Source: Paraburkholderia edwinii (GTDB lineage: Bacteria; Pseudomonadota; Gammaproteobacteria; Burkholderiales; Burkholderiaceae). Taken from it: a stretch of DNA of 64,000 nt. The notes under the pieces are model-generated. The model saw only the letters and a list, made by a program, of their open reading frames with translations. It made no database searches and was not told where the DNA came from. Where the stretch lies: assembly GCF_019428685.1 (NCBI RefSeq), contig NZ_CP080095.1, forward strand, positions 3,720,001-3,784,000, given 5' to 3'. This document shows positions 37,633-45,223 of this stretch, one piece after another. The translations under genes were made by a program, and so were the position numbers. How positions within the stretch are numbered: the stretch's first letter is position 1; each line of letters opens with the position of its first letter.

Positions 37633-38352
37633 ATGGCAAACGTGGATCCTGCAAGGAAAAACCATCTGCTCTCCGTTCTGCAGGAAGCGGAGTGGGCGCG
37701 GGTGGCATCTCACCTGGTTCGCGTCGATATGCCATTGGGCCAGGTCGTATATGAATCCGGCGATCGCCTCGATTACGTATATTTTCCGACAACGGCGATC
37801 GTCTCGCTCCTATACGTCATGGAAGACGGTGCGTCAGCAGAAATTGCGATCGTCGGCAATGAGGGGATCATCGGTATCGCACTGTTCATGGGTGGGGAGA
37901 CCACGCCGAGCCGGGCGATCGTGCAAAGCGCCGGCGCGGCGTACCGACTCGATGCGCGGATTCTGAAAGAAGAATTTCACCGCGCTGGCCCGGTGCAGCG
38001 GCTCTTGTTGCGCTACACCCAGGCACTGATCACCCAGATGGCACAGACAGCCGTGTGCAACCGTCATCATTCGATCGACCAGCAACTCTGTCGATGGCTG
38101 CTGCTCAGCATAGATCGCCTGCCCTCCAACGAACTGAAAATGACGCAGGAACTGATCGCCAACATGCTTGGCGTGCGGCGCTCGGGGGTCACCGAAGCGG
38201 CCTTGAAACTGCAAGACGCGGGGCTGATTCGCTACAGTCACGGGCACATAGAGGTACTGGATCGCCCCGGACTGGAAGCACGCGTATGCGAGTGCTACAG
38301 CGTGGTGAGGCGGGAATTCGACCGCCTGTTACCCGATCTGAAAGCACTGTAG
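37633..38352 (+). CDS. Crp/Fnr-family transcriptional regulator, 239 aa
   Basis: The start MANVDPARKNHLLSVLQE has GGAG upstream. The N-terminal cyclic-nucleotide-binding-like beta roll (about 25-125; GQVVYESGDRLDYVYFPTTA, GNEGIIGIALFMGG) lacks the GE...RSA pocket of cAMP binders. There is no Fnr-type Cys cluster. A dimer helix is followed by a winged helix-turn-helix (MTQELIANMLGVRRSGVTEA). Relatives respond to redox or membrane stress signals; the ligand is unknown here. Confidence 0.88.
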   Translation: MANVDPARKNHLLSVLQEAEWARVASHLVRVDMPLGQVVYESGDRLDYVYFPTTAIVSLLYVMEDGASAEIAIVGNEGIIGIALFMGGETTPSRAIVQSAGAAYRLDARILKEEFHRAGPVQRLLLRYTQALITQMAQTAVCNRHHSIDQQLCRWLLLSIDRLPSNELKMTQELIANMLGVRRSGVTEAALKLQDAGLIRYSHGHIEVLDRPGLEARVCECYSVVRREFDRLLPDLKAL

Positions 38353-38378
38353 AGGTCGCGCCGTGTCATCAACACCCT

Positions 38379-38747
38379 TTAGACCTCGATTTTCACCTTC
38401 AGCGCCCGCGTATCCGTCGCGTGCGAAAAAGTCTCGTAAGCGTCGAGAATATCATCGAGACGGAAGCGGTGCGTGATCAATAGGTTTGCGTCGATTCTTC
38501 TGGAATGCGGGCTGCTGAGAAGCATGGGTGTGCTAAACGGATCGACCAGCCGCGTGGTGATCGTAATGTTACGATCCCAAAGACGTTCGAGATGCAGATC
38601 GACCTTGGTTCCATGCAAGCCGATGTTGCCGATTGTCCCGCCCGGCGCGATCAGTTCCTCACACAGTTCGAACGTTGCTGGAATGCCGACCGCCTCGATC
38701 GCGGTGTCGACTCCGAAACCGGCGGGCATGCTCATCACAGCCTTCAC
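38379..38747 (-). pseudogene. C-terminal part of a zinc-type alcohol dehydrogenase
   Basis: About 120 residues: GFGVDTAIEAVGIPATFELC, APGGTIGNIGLHGTKVDLHL, FRLDDILDAYETFSHA, ending LKVKIEV. This is the last third of a medium-chain dehydrogenase of about 350 residues. The catalytic zinc domain and GxGxxG loop are missing. On the other side of the break (about 38750) lies a SYLF fragment on the opposite strand. Confidence 0.82.
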
Positions 38748-38758
38748 GGACCACCTTC

Positions 38759-39001
38759 TGGGCGCAATCGAAGGCGATTGTCTTTCTGTTCATGACGTCC
38801 GACGCGCTCGATCAGTTCCGGAACTCGAAGGGCTGGACGGTTGCCGGCGATGCGTCTGTGGCGCTCGTGAAGATCGGCGCAAACGGACCGATCGACACAA
38901 CGACGGCCACGGCGCCTGTCGAGGTCATCGTGATGACAAACGCCGGGCTGATGGCGGACGTCTCGCTTGCCGGTACCAAGGTGACGCCGCTCAGGATCTG
39001 A
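38759..39001 (+). pseudogene. C-terminal fragment of a SYLF/YSC84-type protein
   Basis: The frame reads KAIVFLFMTSDALDQFRNSK, GWTVAGDASVALVKIGANGP and ends TNAGLMADVSLAGTKVTPL, typical of the C-terminal half of lipid-binding SYLF proteins. The signal peptide and N-terminal half are missing, replaced at about 38750 by the dehydrogenase fragment. Confidence 0.75.
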
Positions 39002-39076
39002 TTGCCGCGTCCGAAAGGCCAGCGAACAGACGCAGCTAACTTCATCGTTTCTGTAACGTCCAGTCGGTGGGGTGGT

Positions 39077-39437
39077 ACCGCAAAATTTCGGATGAAGATC
39101 CATCGACTGCCCTTTCGCAGTGAGGACGACAGATACACGACGGCAGGTCTTTTTCCCTTCCTGATCTGTGCTCGCAGGGACCATGGTTGCGTTTATTTTT
39201 ACGCTATTGCCTGTGTTCTCGTTTGTCCATCGAGTCGTCTCGCCATCCTTCTTTTTATTGAGCACTTCGAGCAGTGTACGCTTCATCGAATCAATGTCGG
39301 CTTTCTTGATGTACGACATGGGCGTGTCATTGAGGAAGTTGAGATTGCTCGCCTCCGCGACCGGGATGGCCGCCAGCAGCAGCCAGCAACGCCAGGCTCG
39401 CGCCGTCTTTCAATTGCGCGAGGCTCAGTTTCGACAT
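39077..39437 (-). pseudogene. RT0821/Lpp0805-type surface antigen, frameshifted
   Basis: ATG at 39437 opens MSKLSLAQLKDGASLALLAA, but the frame breaks in the signal peptide. Another frame continues LLLAAIPVAEASNLNFLNDT then MSYIKKADIDSMKRTLLEVL, DGETTRWTNENTGNSVKINA and AKGQSMDLHPKFC, the conserved body of small surface-antigen proteins. The last dozen residues no longer match. Confidence 0.68.
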
Positions 39438-39595
39438 TCACATGTAGGACCCCTTTAGTCGCCGGCCATGACAGCGCCAGGACTCACGGCGGCCAGCAGT
39501 ACGGAGGACATCCGTACTGCGATGTGCGGTGTCACCCAATTCCGTCGGCGAAGAGGCCGGATACCCCGCGTTGCCCTCAGAGCAAACTGCGTCGG

Positions 39596-40276
39596 TCATC
39601 CGCCCAGCGCAATAATCGCCACCGTCAACAGAACGCCCAGCGCGGTCATCGCAAAGCCCGCTTTCATTGCCCCTGCGCCCGTGTAGCGTCCCAGCGCAAA
39701 GCCCGCGGTAAAGAGTATCGCGAGGGTCAGCAGTCGCGAGGCGATCAGTGCCGCCGTGAGATCGTTGATGATCAGAAACGGCAGCGCGACCGGGAAGGTT
39801 CCCAGGACGACAAGCAGAAAGATTCCCAGCGCACCGACAAAGTCACCACGCACGAGATTCGCGCGAGGCGGCAGTGTCGACAGGGTCGCGAGCCGCGCGC
39901 GGATCCGCTCGAGGTCAGTGTCTTCGACGAGCTGCCGCAGCTTCGCCGGCAACGCGTCACGCAGAGCACGCACACCGACGGCCCTGTCCTGCTCCTGCTT
40001 CACGGTCAGTGCGAGCTTCAGGCGCTGCCCCCGATCGGCGAACGTGCGTACGAGATACATCACGGCGTCGGCGAGCCCCCAGGCGAGATTGCATCCAAAT
40101 GCGGTGAGGAACAACTTGTGCCCGGCGTCTTCACCAGCGGTGGCTGCCTTGACCGCACCGACGAACGTCAAGGCCATGAACAGACCAAAACACAGTTCGC
40201 AGACGCGGTCGACAGTATTAAGAATCCGTTCGCGTTGTTCAGGTTCGGAGTGTCCGGCCGGTGTAATAGCGCTCAT
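39596..40276 (-). CDS. VIT1/CCC1-like membrane protein, 226 aa
   Basis: The N-terminus VDRVCELCFGLFMALTFVGA and CNLAWGLADAVMYLVRTFAD form the first helix pair with the pattern of VIT/CCC1-related proteins. A soluble region (about 75-140) is followed by three helices (GALGIFLLVVLGTFPVALPF; ASRLLTLAILFTAGFALGR; AGFAMTALGVLLTVAIIALG). Family members with proven function move Fe/Mn; transport by this divergent form is not established. Frame intact. Confidence 0.68.
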   Translation of the reverse strand: MSAITPAGHSEPEQRERILNTVDRVCELCFGLFMALTFVGAVKAATAGEDAGHKLFLTAFGCNLAWGLADAVMYLVRTFADRGQRLKLALTVKQEQDRAVGVRALRDALPAKLRQLVEDTDLERIRARLATLSTLPPRANLVRGDFVGALGIFLLVVLGTFPVALPFLIINDLTAALIASRLLTLAILFTAGFALGRYTGAGAMKAGFAMTALGVLLTVAIIALGG

Positions 40277-40537
40277 TTGCCGCGACTCAAGTCAGGCGCA
40301 TGACGTCGCACCTGGTGCCAACAGGACTGTCGTATGAGCAGTATATGAAAGAGACGACAGATTGGCGCTCCTGTTTCGGTCCATTGCGGCTGAAGTGGGA
40401 AGCGGTGGACCATGGCAGGCGCAATTTGCTTGACGGCTATTCAGGTTCACGGACCCATGCGTACGACATCAATCAAAGATCTGAAGGTACCCAATGGCCC
40501 TCGTAGCCTACGCGATGCGATATACACCTGTGATCTT
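40277..40537. other. Intergenic, no gene seen
   Basis: Short frames only. Confidence 0.5.
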
Positions 40538-41545
40538 CTAGAAGCGCACGCCGAAACCTCCCTCGATGATGTCTGCATCGCGGTTGTACCGGGTGACCAT
40601 GCGATTCCACGTGACGCGGGCCAGCCAACGGTGCGACAGCCGATAGCTCGCCGACACTGATACAAGACCCGAAAAGCGGCCATCACCGGTGCGGTTTTGC
40701 GGCAGGTCGTCATTCTGCGTGACCGACAGATATGGGCCTGCGCCGACACCCAGGGTGAGCCTGTCGTCGAAAAATGCGCGCGTCGCCCACAGCTGCATGG
40801 CGATGCCGTCCCGGCGCGATTGCACGTGCCCGCCCTCGTGCAGATAGGATGCGGTGAAATCCACATAGCGCCATAGGCCTCGTCGGTACTCGATGCTTTC
40901 CGCCACGTTCGATTCCGAGTCGAGACTGTTCAGGATGGTCGTACCGACCATGACCATGACTTCGTTGCTGGTGACGTTTGCGGTGCGCGACGCGGCCCGG
41001 GCGCGAGGTCCGCGAGCCTCGGGCGCATCGAGCTGATAGCCGACGCCGAAGAGCAGCGCGGTCGTGTCAGGACCGCCGAAAGCCTGCACGCGATTCAGCT
41101 TCATCTCGACAATCCATCGGTTGTCGAAGTAATACGCCGCGCGCAAAGTCAACATGCCGCCCCAGCCGTGCGTATTGGCGTAGTCGCCCCCCGCCTGCGC
41201 CGCGCTCGTATCAAAATACCGATAGGGGCCCGCGCCCGCCGACAGTTCCAGCCGGTCGTCCCATAGGGGCAAACGTCCCCAGATTTGCAGGGCCTGGCCG
41301 TCACGATGGTGGTCGGGAATGTGGCCTTCGTTTAGCCAGGAGAAACTCCAGGCGACATAGCGCCCGAGTCCTTCGCGATAATTGGCTTCCCATGAATAGG
41401 TGTTCTGGCTGCCGCTTCTGAGCGGGCCGGCGAGCAGGGAGAATTCCTGCGCCTGAACGGTCCCGCTTGCGACGCAAAAGGCGGCGCAAACGACCACACG
41501 GGCGGCGCTTGTGCGGCCTTTACCTTTGTTCGAGTCTGTGATCAC
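40538..41545 (-). CDS. Outer-membrane beta-barrel protein with two homologous halves
   Basis: 335 aa. The signal peptide ends near VQAQ (residue 33) and the last residue is Phe, as in many outer-membrane barrels. Residues about 57-110 (YREGLGRYVAWSFSWLNEGH, HRDGQALQIWGRLPLWDDRL, SAGAGPY) repeat at about 225-275 (YRRGLWRYVDFTASYLHEGG, RRDGIAMQLWATRAFFDDRL, GVGAGPY). A low-complexity linker (ARGPRARAASRTANVTS) joins the halves. Each half would suit about eight strands. The fold resembles small PagL-like barrels, but no catalytic pair was identified, so the function is open. Confidence 0.75.
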   Translation of the reverse strand: MITDSNKGKGRTSAARVVVCAAFCVASGTVQAQEFSLLAGPLRSGSQNTYSWEANYREGLGRYVAWSFSWLNEGHIPDHHRDGQALQIWGRLPLWDDRLELSAGAGPYRYFDTSAAQAGGDYANTHGWGGMLTLRAAYYFDNRWIVEMKLNRVQAFGGPDTTALLFGVGYQLDAPEARGPRARAASRTANVTSNEVMVMVGTTILNSLDSESNVAESIEYRRGLWRYVDFTASYLHEGGHVQSRRDGIAMQLWATRAFFDDRLTLGVGAGPYLSVTQNDDLPQNRTGDGRFSGLVSVSASYRLSHRWLARVTWNRMVTRYNRDADIIEGGFGVRF

Positions 41546-41874
41546 GCGGGATCGTCGTGCAGGAAAGTTTGGAATCCTTCGCTACGTCTGTCCGTCGGAG
41601 GATACCGGTAGAAGGCAGTTCATGCGGTCCCGACGAACGAGGAAACGTTTGCGAAACGTTGCGTAGCCAACGAACCAGACAATATAACTATCTTCAAACT
41701 TTGGGCTTTGGCCCCTTCGTTTGCGGGCCAACTTCTCCCGTCACCCCGGGATGCCGCAATCGATTGTCTGTCATGGCCGACCGAAGACTCCATGCTGCGC
41801 ATGCCGCCGTGCAAGACGACATCCCTAAAATGAGATCGAATAGCGGCACCGGCACGACACTGCGCTGGCCTGCA
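41546..41874. other. Intergenic, no gene seen
   Basis: A plus frame at 41557-41910 has no recognisable domain and runs into the esterase gene from the other side. Confidence 0.45.
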
Positions 41875-42972
41875 CTACGGACGTTGCGGATGTTCAAGAA
41901 AGAAGCGTAGCATTTCGCCACTCGCGTCCGGCCCGCTTGCGTCCGTAAAACTGCCGCGCGCACTGCCCCCTGCCCATGCGTGCGGCGCGCCGTGAATGGT
42001 CCATAGCTCGGCATCGACGCCGCCGCGGGAAACCAGCTGCACTACCGTGCAGTCACGTCGGCCCGCCCCGCTACGACGCTCTTCGTCAACTCCATCGTGT
42101 TGTCTTTCAAAATCGCGCACGATTCGGCCGGCATTCGACAGGTGAACCGTGGCATCAGCATCGCCATGAAAAACAATCACGGGCCGTTGCGGCGCAAACG
42201 GCTGGGATTGCGTGCGTCGCGCCTCTGCGGGATGTGTGCCCCCTTTCATCGCGGCGAGCGCAGACGGCAAGTTATGCGCACAACGCGCAGCAAGACCGGA
42301 ATGTACGCCGGCCGCGGCGTACAGTTCGGGATACTCGCTAATCATGATTGCCGCCATTGCGCCGCCGGCGGACAGGCCCGCCACGTACACCCGCGTAGGG
42401 TCGACATCGTGCATGGCAATGATCTCGCGCGTGATGCCCGCGATCAGGGCCGGCTCGCCGCGTTCTCGCGACTGATCACCCGGCCTGAACCAGTTCCAGC
42501 ACTTCGACGGATTGGCCTGCTTCGGCTGCACCGGATACGCGACAAGAAACCGGTGACGCTCCGCGAGCGCATTCATCTGGGTGCCGGCTGCAAAGTCATC
42601 AGCGTCCTGGGTGCAACCGTGCAGCATGACAACGAGCGGCATCGGTGTGCTTGCGGTCCCGGCGGGCACATAGAGCCGATATTGCCGGCGGCCAGCCGCA
42701 TTCGAATACGCGTGCATGCTGAAATGCCCGCGATCTTCGACATCGGTGCGTCCCTGTTCCGTCACACGTGGAGGGATTTCGTTTATCTTCCCCCGGTAGA
42801 GCGGGGCATCCACAGGTGTGGATACGGTTTCATCCGACCTGTGGTTAGCGGCACGAGCGCCTTCGCCGCGCAACGCGCGTTGAATTGCCGCCGTCGCTTC
42901 GGCAGGGCCGCGTGTACGCAACAAGGCCATCGCTTCGTGCATCGAGTTCAGGAATCCTTCATTCAGTTTCAT
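41875..42972 (-). CDS. PHB-depolymerase-family esterase, 365 aa
   Basis: Alpha/beta hydrolase. RQYRLYVPAG and PLVVMLHGCTQDADDF (oxyanion side, near 112-127), nucleophile elbow GLSAGGAM with Ser201, acid in VFHGDADATVH, and His in HGAPHAW near the end. The N-terminal 80 residues (NSMHEAMALLRTRGPAEATA) are the extension typical of intracellular-type Burkholderiaceae depolymerase-like esterases. No clear signal peptide. The regulator gene at 43018 lies 46 nt upstream on the same strand. Substrate could be a short polyester or another ester. Confidence 0.85.
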   Translation of the reverse strand: MKLNEGFLNSMHEAMALLRTRGPAEATAAIQRALRGEGARAANHRSDETVSTPVDAPLYRGKINEIPPRVTEQGRTDVEDRGHFSMHAYSNAAGRRQYRLYVPAGTASTPMPLVVMLHGCTQDADDFAAGTQMNALAERHRFLVAYPVQPKQANPSKCWNWFRPGDQSRERGEPALIAGITREIIAMHDVDPTRVYVAGLSAGGAMAAIMISEYPELYAAAGVHSGLAARCAHNLPSALAAMKGGTHPAEARRTQSQPFAPQRPVIVFHGDADATVHLSNAGRIVRDFERQHDGVDEERRSGAGRRDCTVVQLVSRGGVDAELWTIHGAPHAWAGGSARGSFTDASGPDASGEMLRFFLEHPQRP

Positions 42973-43017
42973 GATGTGGTCCGGTAAGCAGAGTGATGTC
43001 AGGTTCGGCCGCGGGGG

Positions 43018-43443
43018 CTACCGGATACGGTCGGCGAGCGCTGCCTTGACGGCCGGCGTCGCGTGAAATGCCCCCAGCACCGCGACACTTCCAATCGTTG
43101 CGCGTGCAAGTTCCGGTGACACGTCAGCCGCAATGCTTGCCAGCCCGAGCACCTGGATGTCGAGACGCTCGCGCGCCGTGCGGACTGCCTCAAGGTCCTG
43201 CCTGGAAAAATGCTGCATGCCGAGCACGAGCGCGCGGCGTGTGACGGTCTCCTGAACGACCTGAGCGTGTAACGCAAGCTGATTGCGGATGGCTGTTCGG
43301 ATCAGGTCGGTACGGTTCGAATAGAAGCCTTCTTCAACGAGAAGATCGATCTGACCGAGGTCTACGGGAACGAGATTGATCGTGATTTTTTCGGACTCTC
43401 CGCCTTTGGTGCGAAGGGTCTCGGGAATCGCAGTTTTTTTCAT
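43018..43443 (-). CDS. CopG/ribbon-helix-helix regulator, 141 aa
   Basis: The start is MKKTAIPETLRTKGGESE. The ribbon-helix-helix is EKITINLVPVDLGQIDLLVE then YSNRTDLIRTAIRNQL (about 17-55). The C-terminal half is an uncharacterised helical extension found with this family. It is directly upstream of the esterase gene, a pairing I recognise from other Burkholderiaceae, and probably regulates it or the storage-polymer pathway. Confidence 0.82.
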   Translation of the reverse strand: MKKTAIPETLRTKGGESEKITINLVPVDLGQIDLLVEEGFYSNRTDLIRTAIRNQLALHAQVVQETVTRRALVLGMQHFSRQDLEAVRTARERLDIQVLGLASIAADVSPELARATIGSVAVLGAFHATPAVKAALADRIR

Positions 43444-43536
43444 ATTCCATCCAGTGACCATCCATACGGATGGTTATAGGCTGGTTTTAGCTGCGATGCA
43501 ACATATTTCGCTGCGGGAATGAAATCCCGTCCGATA

Positions 43537-43740
43537 TCAGAAACCGACGCCGATGCCGACCCCGCCGCCGACGCTGCCGCCGTTGAAACTGCTGCCGCCG
43601 ATGCTGATCCCGATGCTTGTGCCCGGCGTGTAGTAGCCCGGACCGTAGCCGTACGCCCGGTCGCCGTAGCCATAAAGTTGGGCAGCAACACAGCCTGTCA
43701 TCGCGACCGCGAAGGTCAATATTCGGATCAGCCTGATCAC
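43537..43740 (-). CDS. Gly-rich small lipoprotein, 67 aa
   Basis: A GTG start at 43740 (GGGAGA upstream) gives a signal peptide IRLIRILTFAVAMTGC with the lipobox-like AMTGC. The mature part is Gly/Tyr-rich (YGYGDRAYGYGPGYY, then IGISIGGSSFNGG), resembling small envelope proteins of Burkholderiaceae. Function unknown. Confidence 0.65.
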   Translation of the reverse strand: MIRLIRILTFAVAMTGCVAAQLYGYGDRAYGYGPGYYTPGTSIGISIGGSSFNGGSVGGGVGIGVGF

Positions 43741-43871
43741 TGTCTTCTCCCGTTCATGCTGGCCGAAGCCTGCGCTCCGGCGCCACAATTTGCGCGGCGT
43801 GCCAGCGTCCAGCATACCGTGGAACAACCATTGCGCAACACAGTATGCATCCCTAACAGGAGCCGGACATC

Positions 43872-44135
43872 ATGGACTTAAATTGCCTGCCTTATCGCGG
43901 GCTGGGCGTGCTCGTACGCATCAACGAGCACAAAAGCGCCTCCGTCAATGGATCAGAACCGCGCTACGGCGTCACATGGCTTCTTTATAAAGAGGGGCCT
44001 TTTGTATCCGCAAACGTCATCGCCAGTTCCACCGAGCCGGTGAACTTCATCTCTGTAGAGGAGGCCGCCCGCTTTGCCGAGCACCGCGCACATACGTTCG
44101 CGGATTGCGCTTTCGTTGCCCGGGAGCGCGTGTGA
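43872..44135 (+). CDS. YRG-motif small protein, 87 aa
   Basis: MDLNCLPYRGLGVLVRIN, PRYGVTWLLYKEGPFVSANV, and FAEHRAHTFADCAFVARERV. About 60 percent identical by eye to 30422-30703. GGAG lies in the leader. No partner gene follows on the same strand; the next sequence is the hsp20 relic on the other strand. Confidence 0.72.
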   Translation: MDLNCLPYRGLGVLVRINEHKSASVNGSEPRYGVTWLLYKEGPFVSANVIASSTEPVNFISVEEAARFAEHRAHTFADCAFVARERV

Positions 44136-44214
44136 TCAGGGGCCGCAGCCAGCGAACCGGTCCGGTCGAGGACAAAGCCCGAGCGCATCACGAACTGCAC
44201 CGCTCGTGTAGCAC

Positions 44215-44285
44215 TTATCCGAGGCGCACGTCGATGCGCCGCGGCCGGCCCGGGGCTTCGACGCCTCGCGCTTTCCCGTGGTGCC
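44215..44285 (-). pseudogene. Relic of a tandem hsp20 pair
   Basis: Bases 44215-44250 match the end of the hsp20 gene at 48079 (TTATCCGAGGCGCAC, ATGCGCCGCGGC) and 44252-44275 match the end of the second hsp20 gene at 48499 (GGGGCTTCGACGCCTCGCGC). Everything between the two tails has been deleted. Sequence just left of it (around 44165-44185) also resembles that left of the intact pair (about 47990-48010). Confidence 0.72.
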
Positions 44286-44345
44286 AGCTGCGGAACTCCG
44301 TTCAGGCGAATGCGTTTCATGCCAGATGTGCGCAGTTTCGAAACA

Positions 44346-44843
44346 CTACTGCGCACCTCCGATCGCACGATTTGCTAGCGTCAACATTTTCTCGTCGAGC
44401 TTCAGCGCCGCTTCGTGGAGCGCCGCATTCGTCAGATTGCCCATCAACGTTGACGGCTTGTTGTACACAAACCGGGTTTGTCCGTCCGCGTCCTCATAAA
44501 TTGCAACGCGTACAGGAACATCAAGTCCCGCCTCGATGTCGTGTTGAATCATCGTGATGGCAATCAGCGGATTACCGATGATGTACATGATCAGCTTGTG
44601 AGGATGCCCTTCAAATGCGGCCCAACGCCCGTGATCGAAGGTCGCGAGCCGGGTGAAGCCGCCTGGACCCAATACCGCTTTCACCCGACGTTCGAAATCC
44701 TGCCTGTCAGTTGCAGCTTCCGGAATGGACCGGCAGCCGACGTCCTCAACCGTTCCGACCTGCGCTTCAAACGCCTTCACCACCATCTGAAACGGCGTGG
44801 CGGTCTTCAGTGTAATGTGATCTACCGTTGTCTTCTCAAGCAC
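44346..44843 (-). CDS. DUF302 domain protein, 165 aa
   Basis: MLEKTTVDHITLKTATPFQM, then a two-layer alpha/beta DUF302 domain with GHPHKLIMYIIGNPLIAITM, GLDVPVRVAIYEDADGQTRF and YNKPSTLMG. The closing helix is ALKLDEKMLTLANRAIGG. DUF302 proteins are small cytoplasmic proteins, often near redox or metal genes; function uncertain. Confidence 0.85.
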   Translation of the reverse strand: MLEKTTVDHITLKTATPFQMVVKAFEAQVGTVEDVGCRSIPEAATDRQDFERRVKAVLGPGGFTRLATFDHGRWAAFEGHPHKLIMYIIGNPLIAITMIQHDIEAGLDVPVRVAIYEDADGQTRFVYNKPSTLMGNLTNAALHEAALKLDEKMLTLANRAIGGAQ

Positions 44844-45223
44844 TGCACTCTCCGATAACGCGTTGCGTTGTATTCAACAAGCGTTGCAGCAAAAATTCGG
44901 CCTGGTGAAGCGATGCGCCTGATGGTTCGAACTGTGAAAGAACACATGTCAAATGATCCGCAATGCCGGGCGGGTTTTGCGTGGACGATCGGCTAGAGCG
45001 GCGCGAAGCGAAGCATGTGCGCCTGTCCAAGGCCGCTCTGGCCAAGCACCGTCTCATCGTTGTATGGAAGAGGCATTTGGTTGCCGAACAGCCGGACGCG
45101 ACCAGACCCAAAGCGAACTCTGCGACGAGATCGAGGAACGTCCGGTATTCGCTCATCATTAGATGTCGTCGCAAATCGACACTGCCACCAAGTCACCGTT
45201 TAGCCGTGCGCCAGGCGATCGGC
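44844..45223. other. No clear gene
   Basis: Minus frames at 44836-45174 and 44993-45196 have partly natural-looking tails (GNQMPLPYNDETVLGQSGLG), which may be fragments of a lost gene. No domain recognised. Confidence 0.4.

Noticed and set aside
37099..38352. A genuine kinase-ATPase/Crp fusion protein
   Set aside because: The frame is open, but the regulator has its own ribosome site and start, and the ATPase part has altered G1 and no HisKA; a fusion is less likely than a remnant followed by a gene.
39002..40303. 433-codon plus-strand ORF across the VIT-like gene
   Set aside because: It is antisense to a well-supported membrane-protein gene and its translation is rich in Arg/Gln/Ser without a domain.
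42097..42987. 296-codon plus-strand ORF over the esterase gene
   Set aside because: Antisense shadow of the depolymerase-like gene; no family features.
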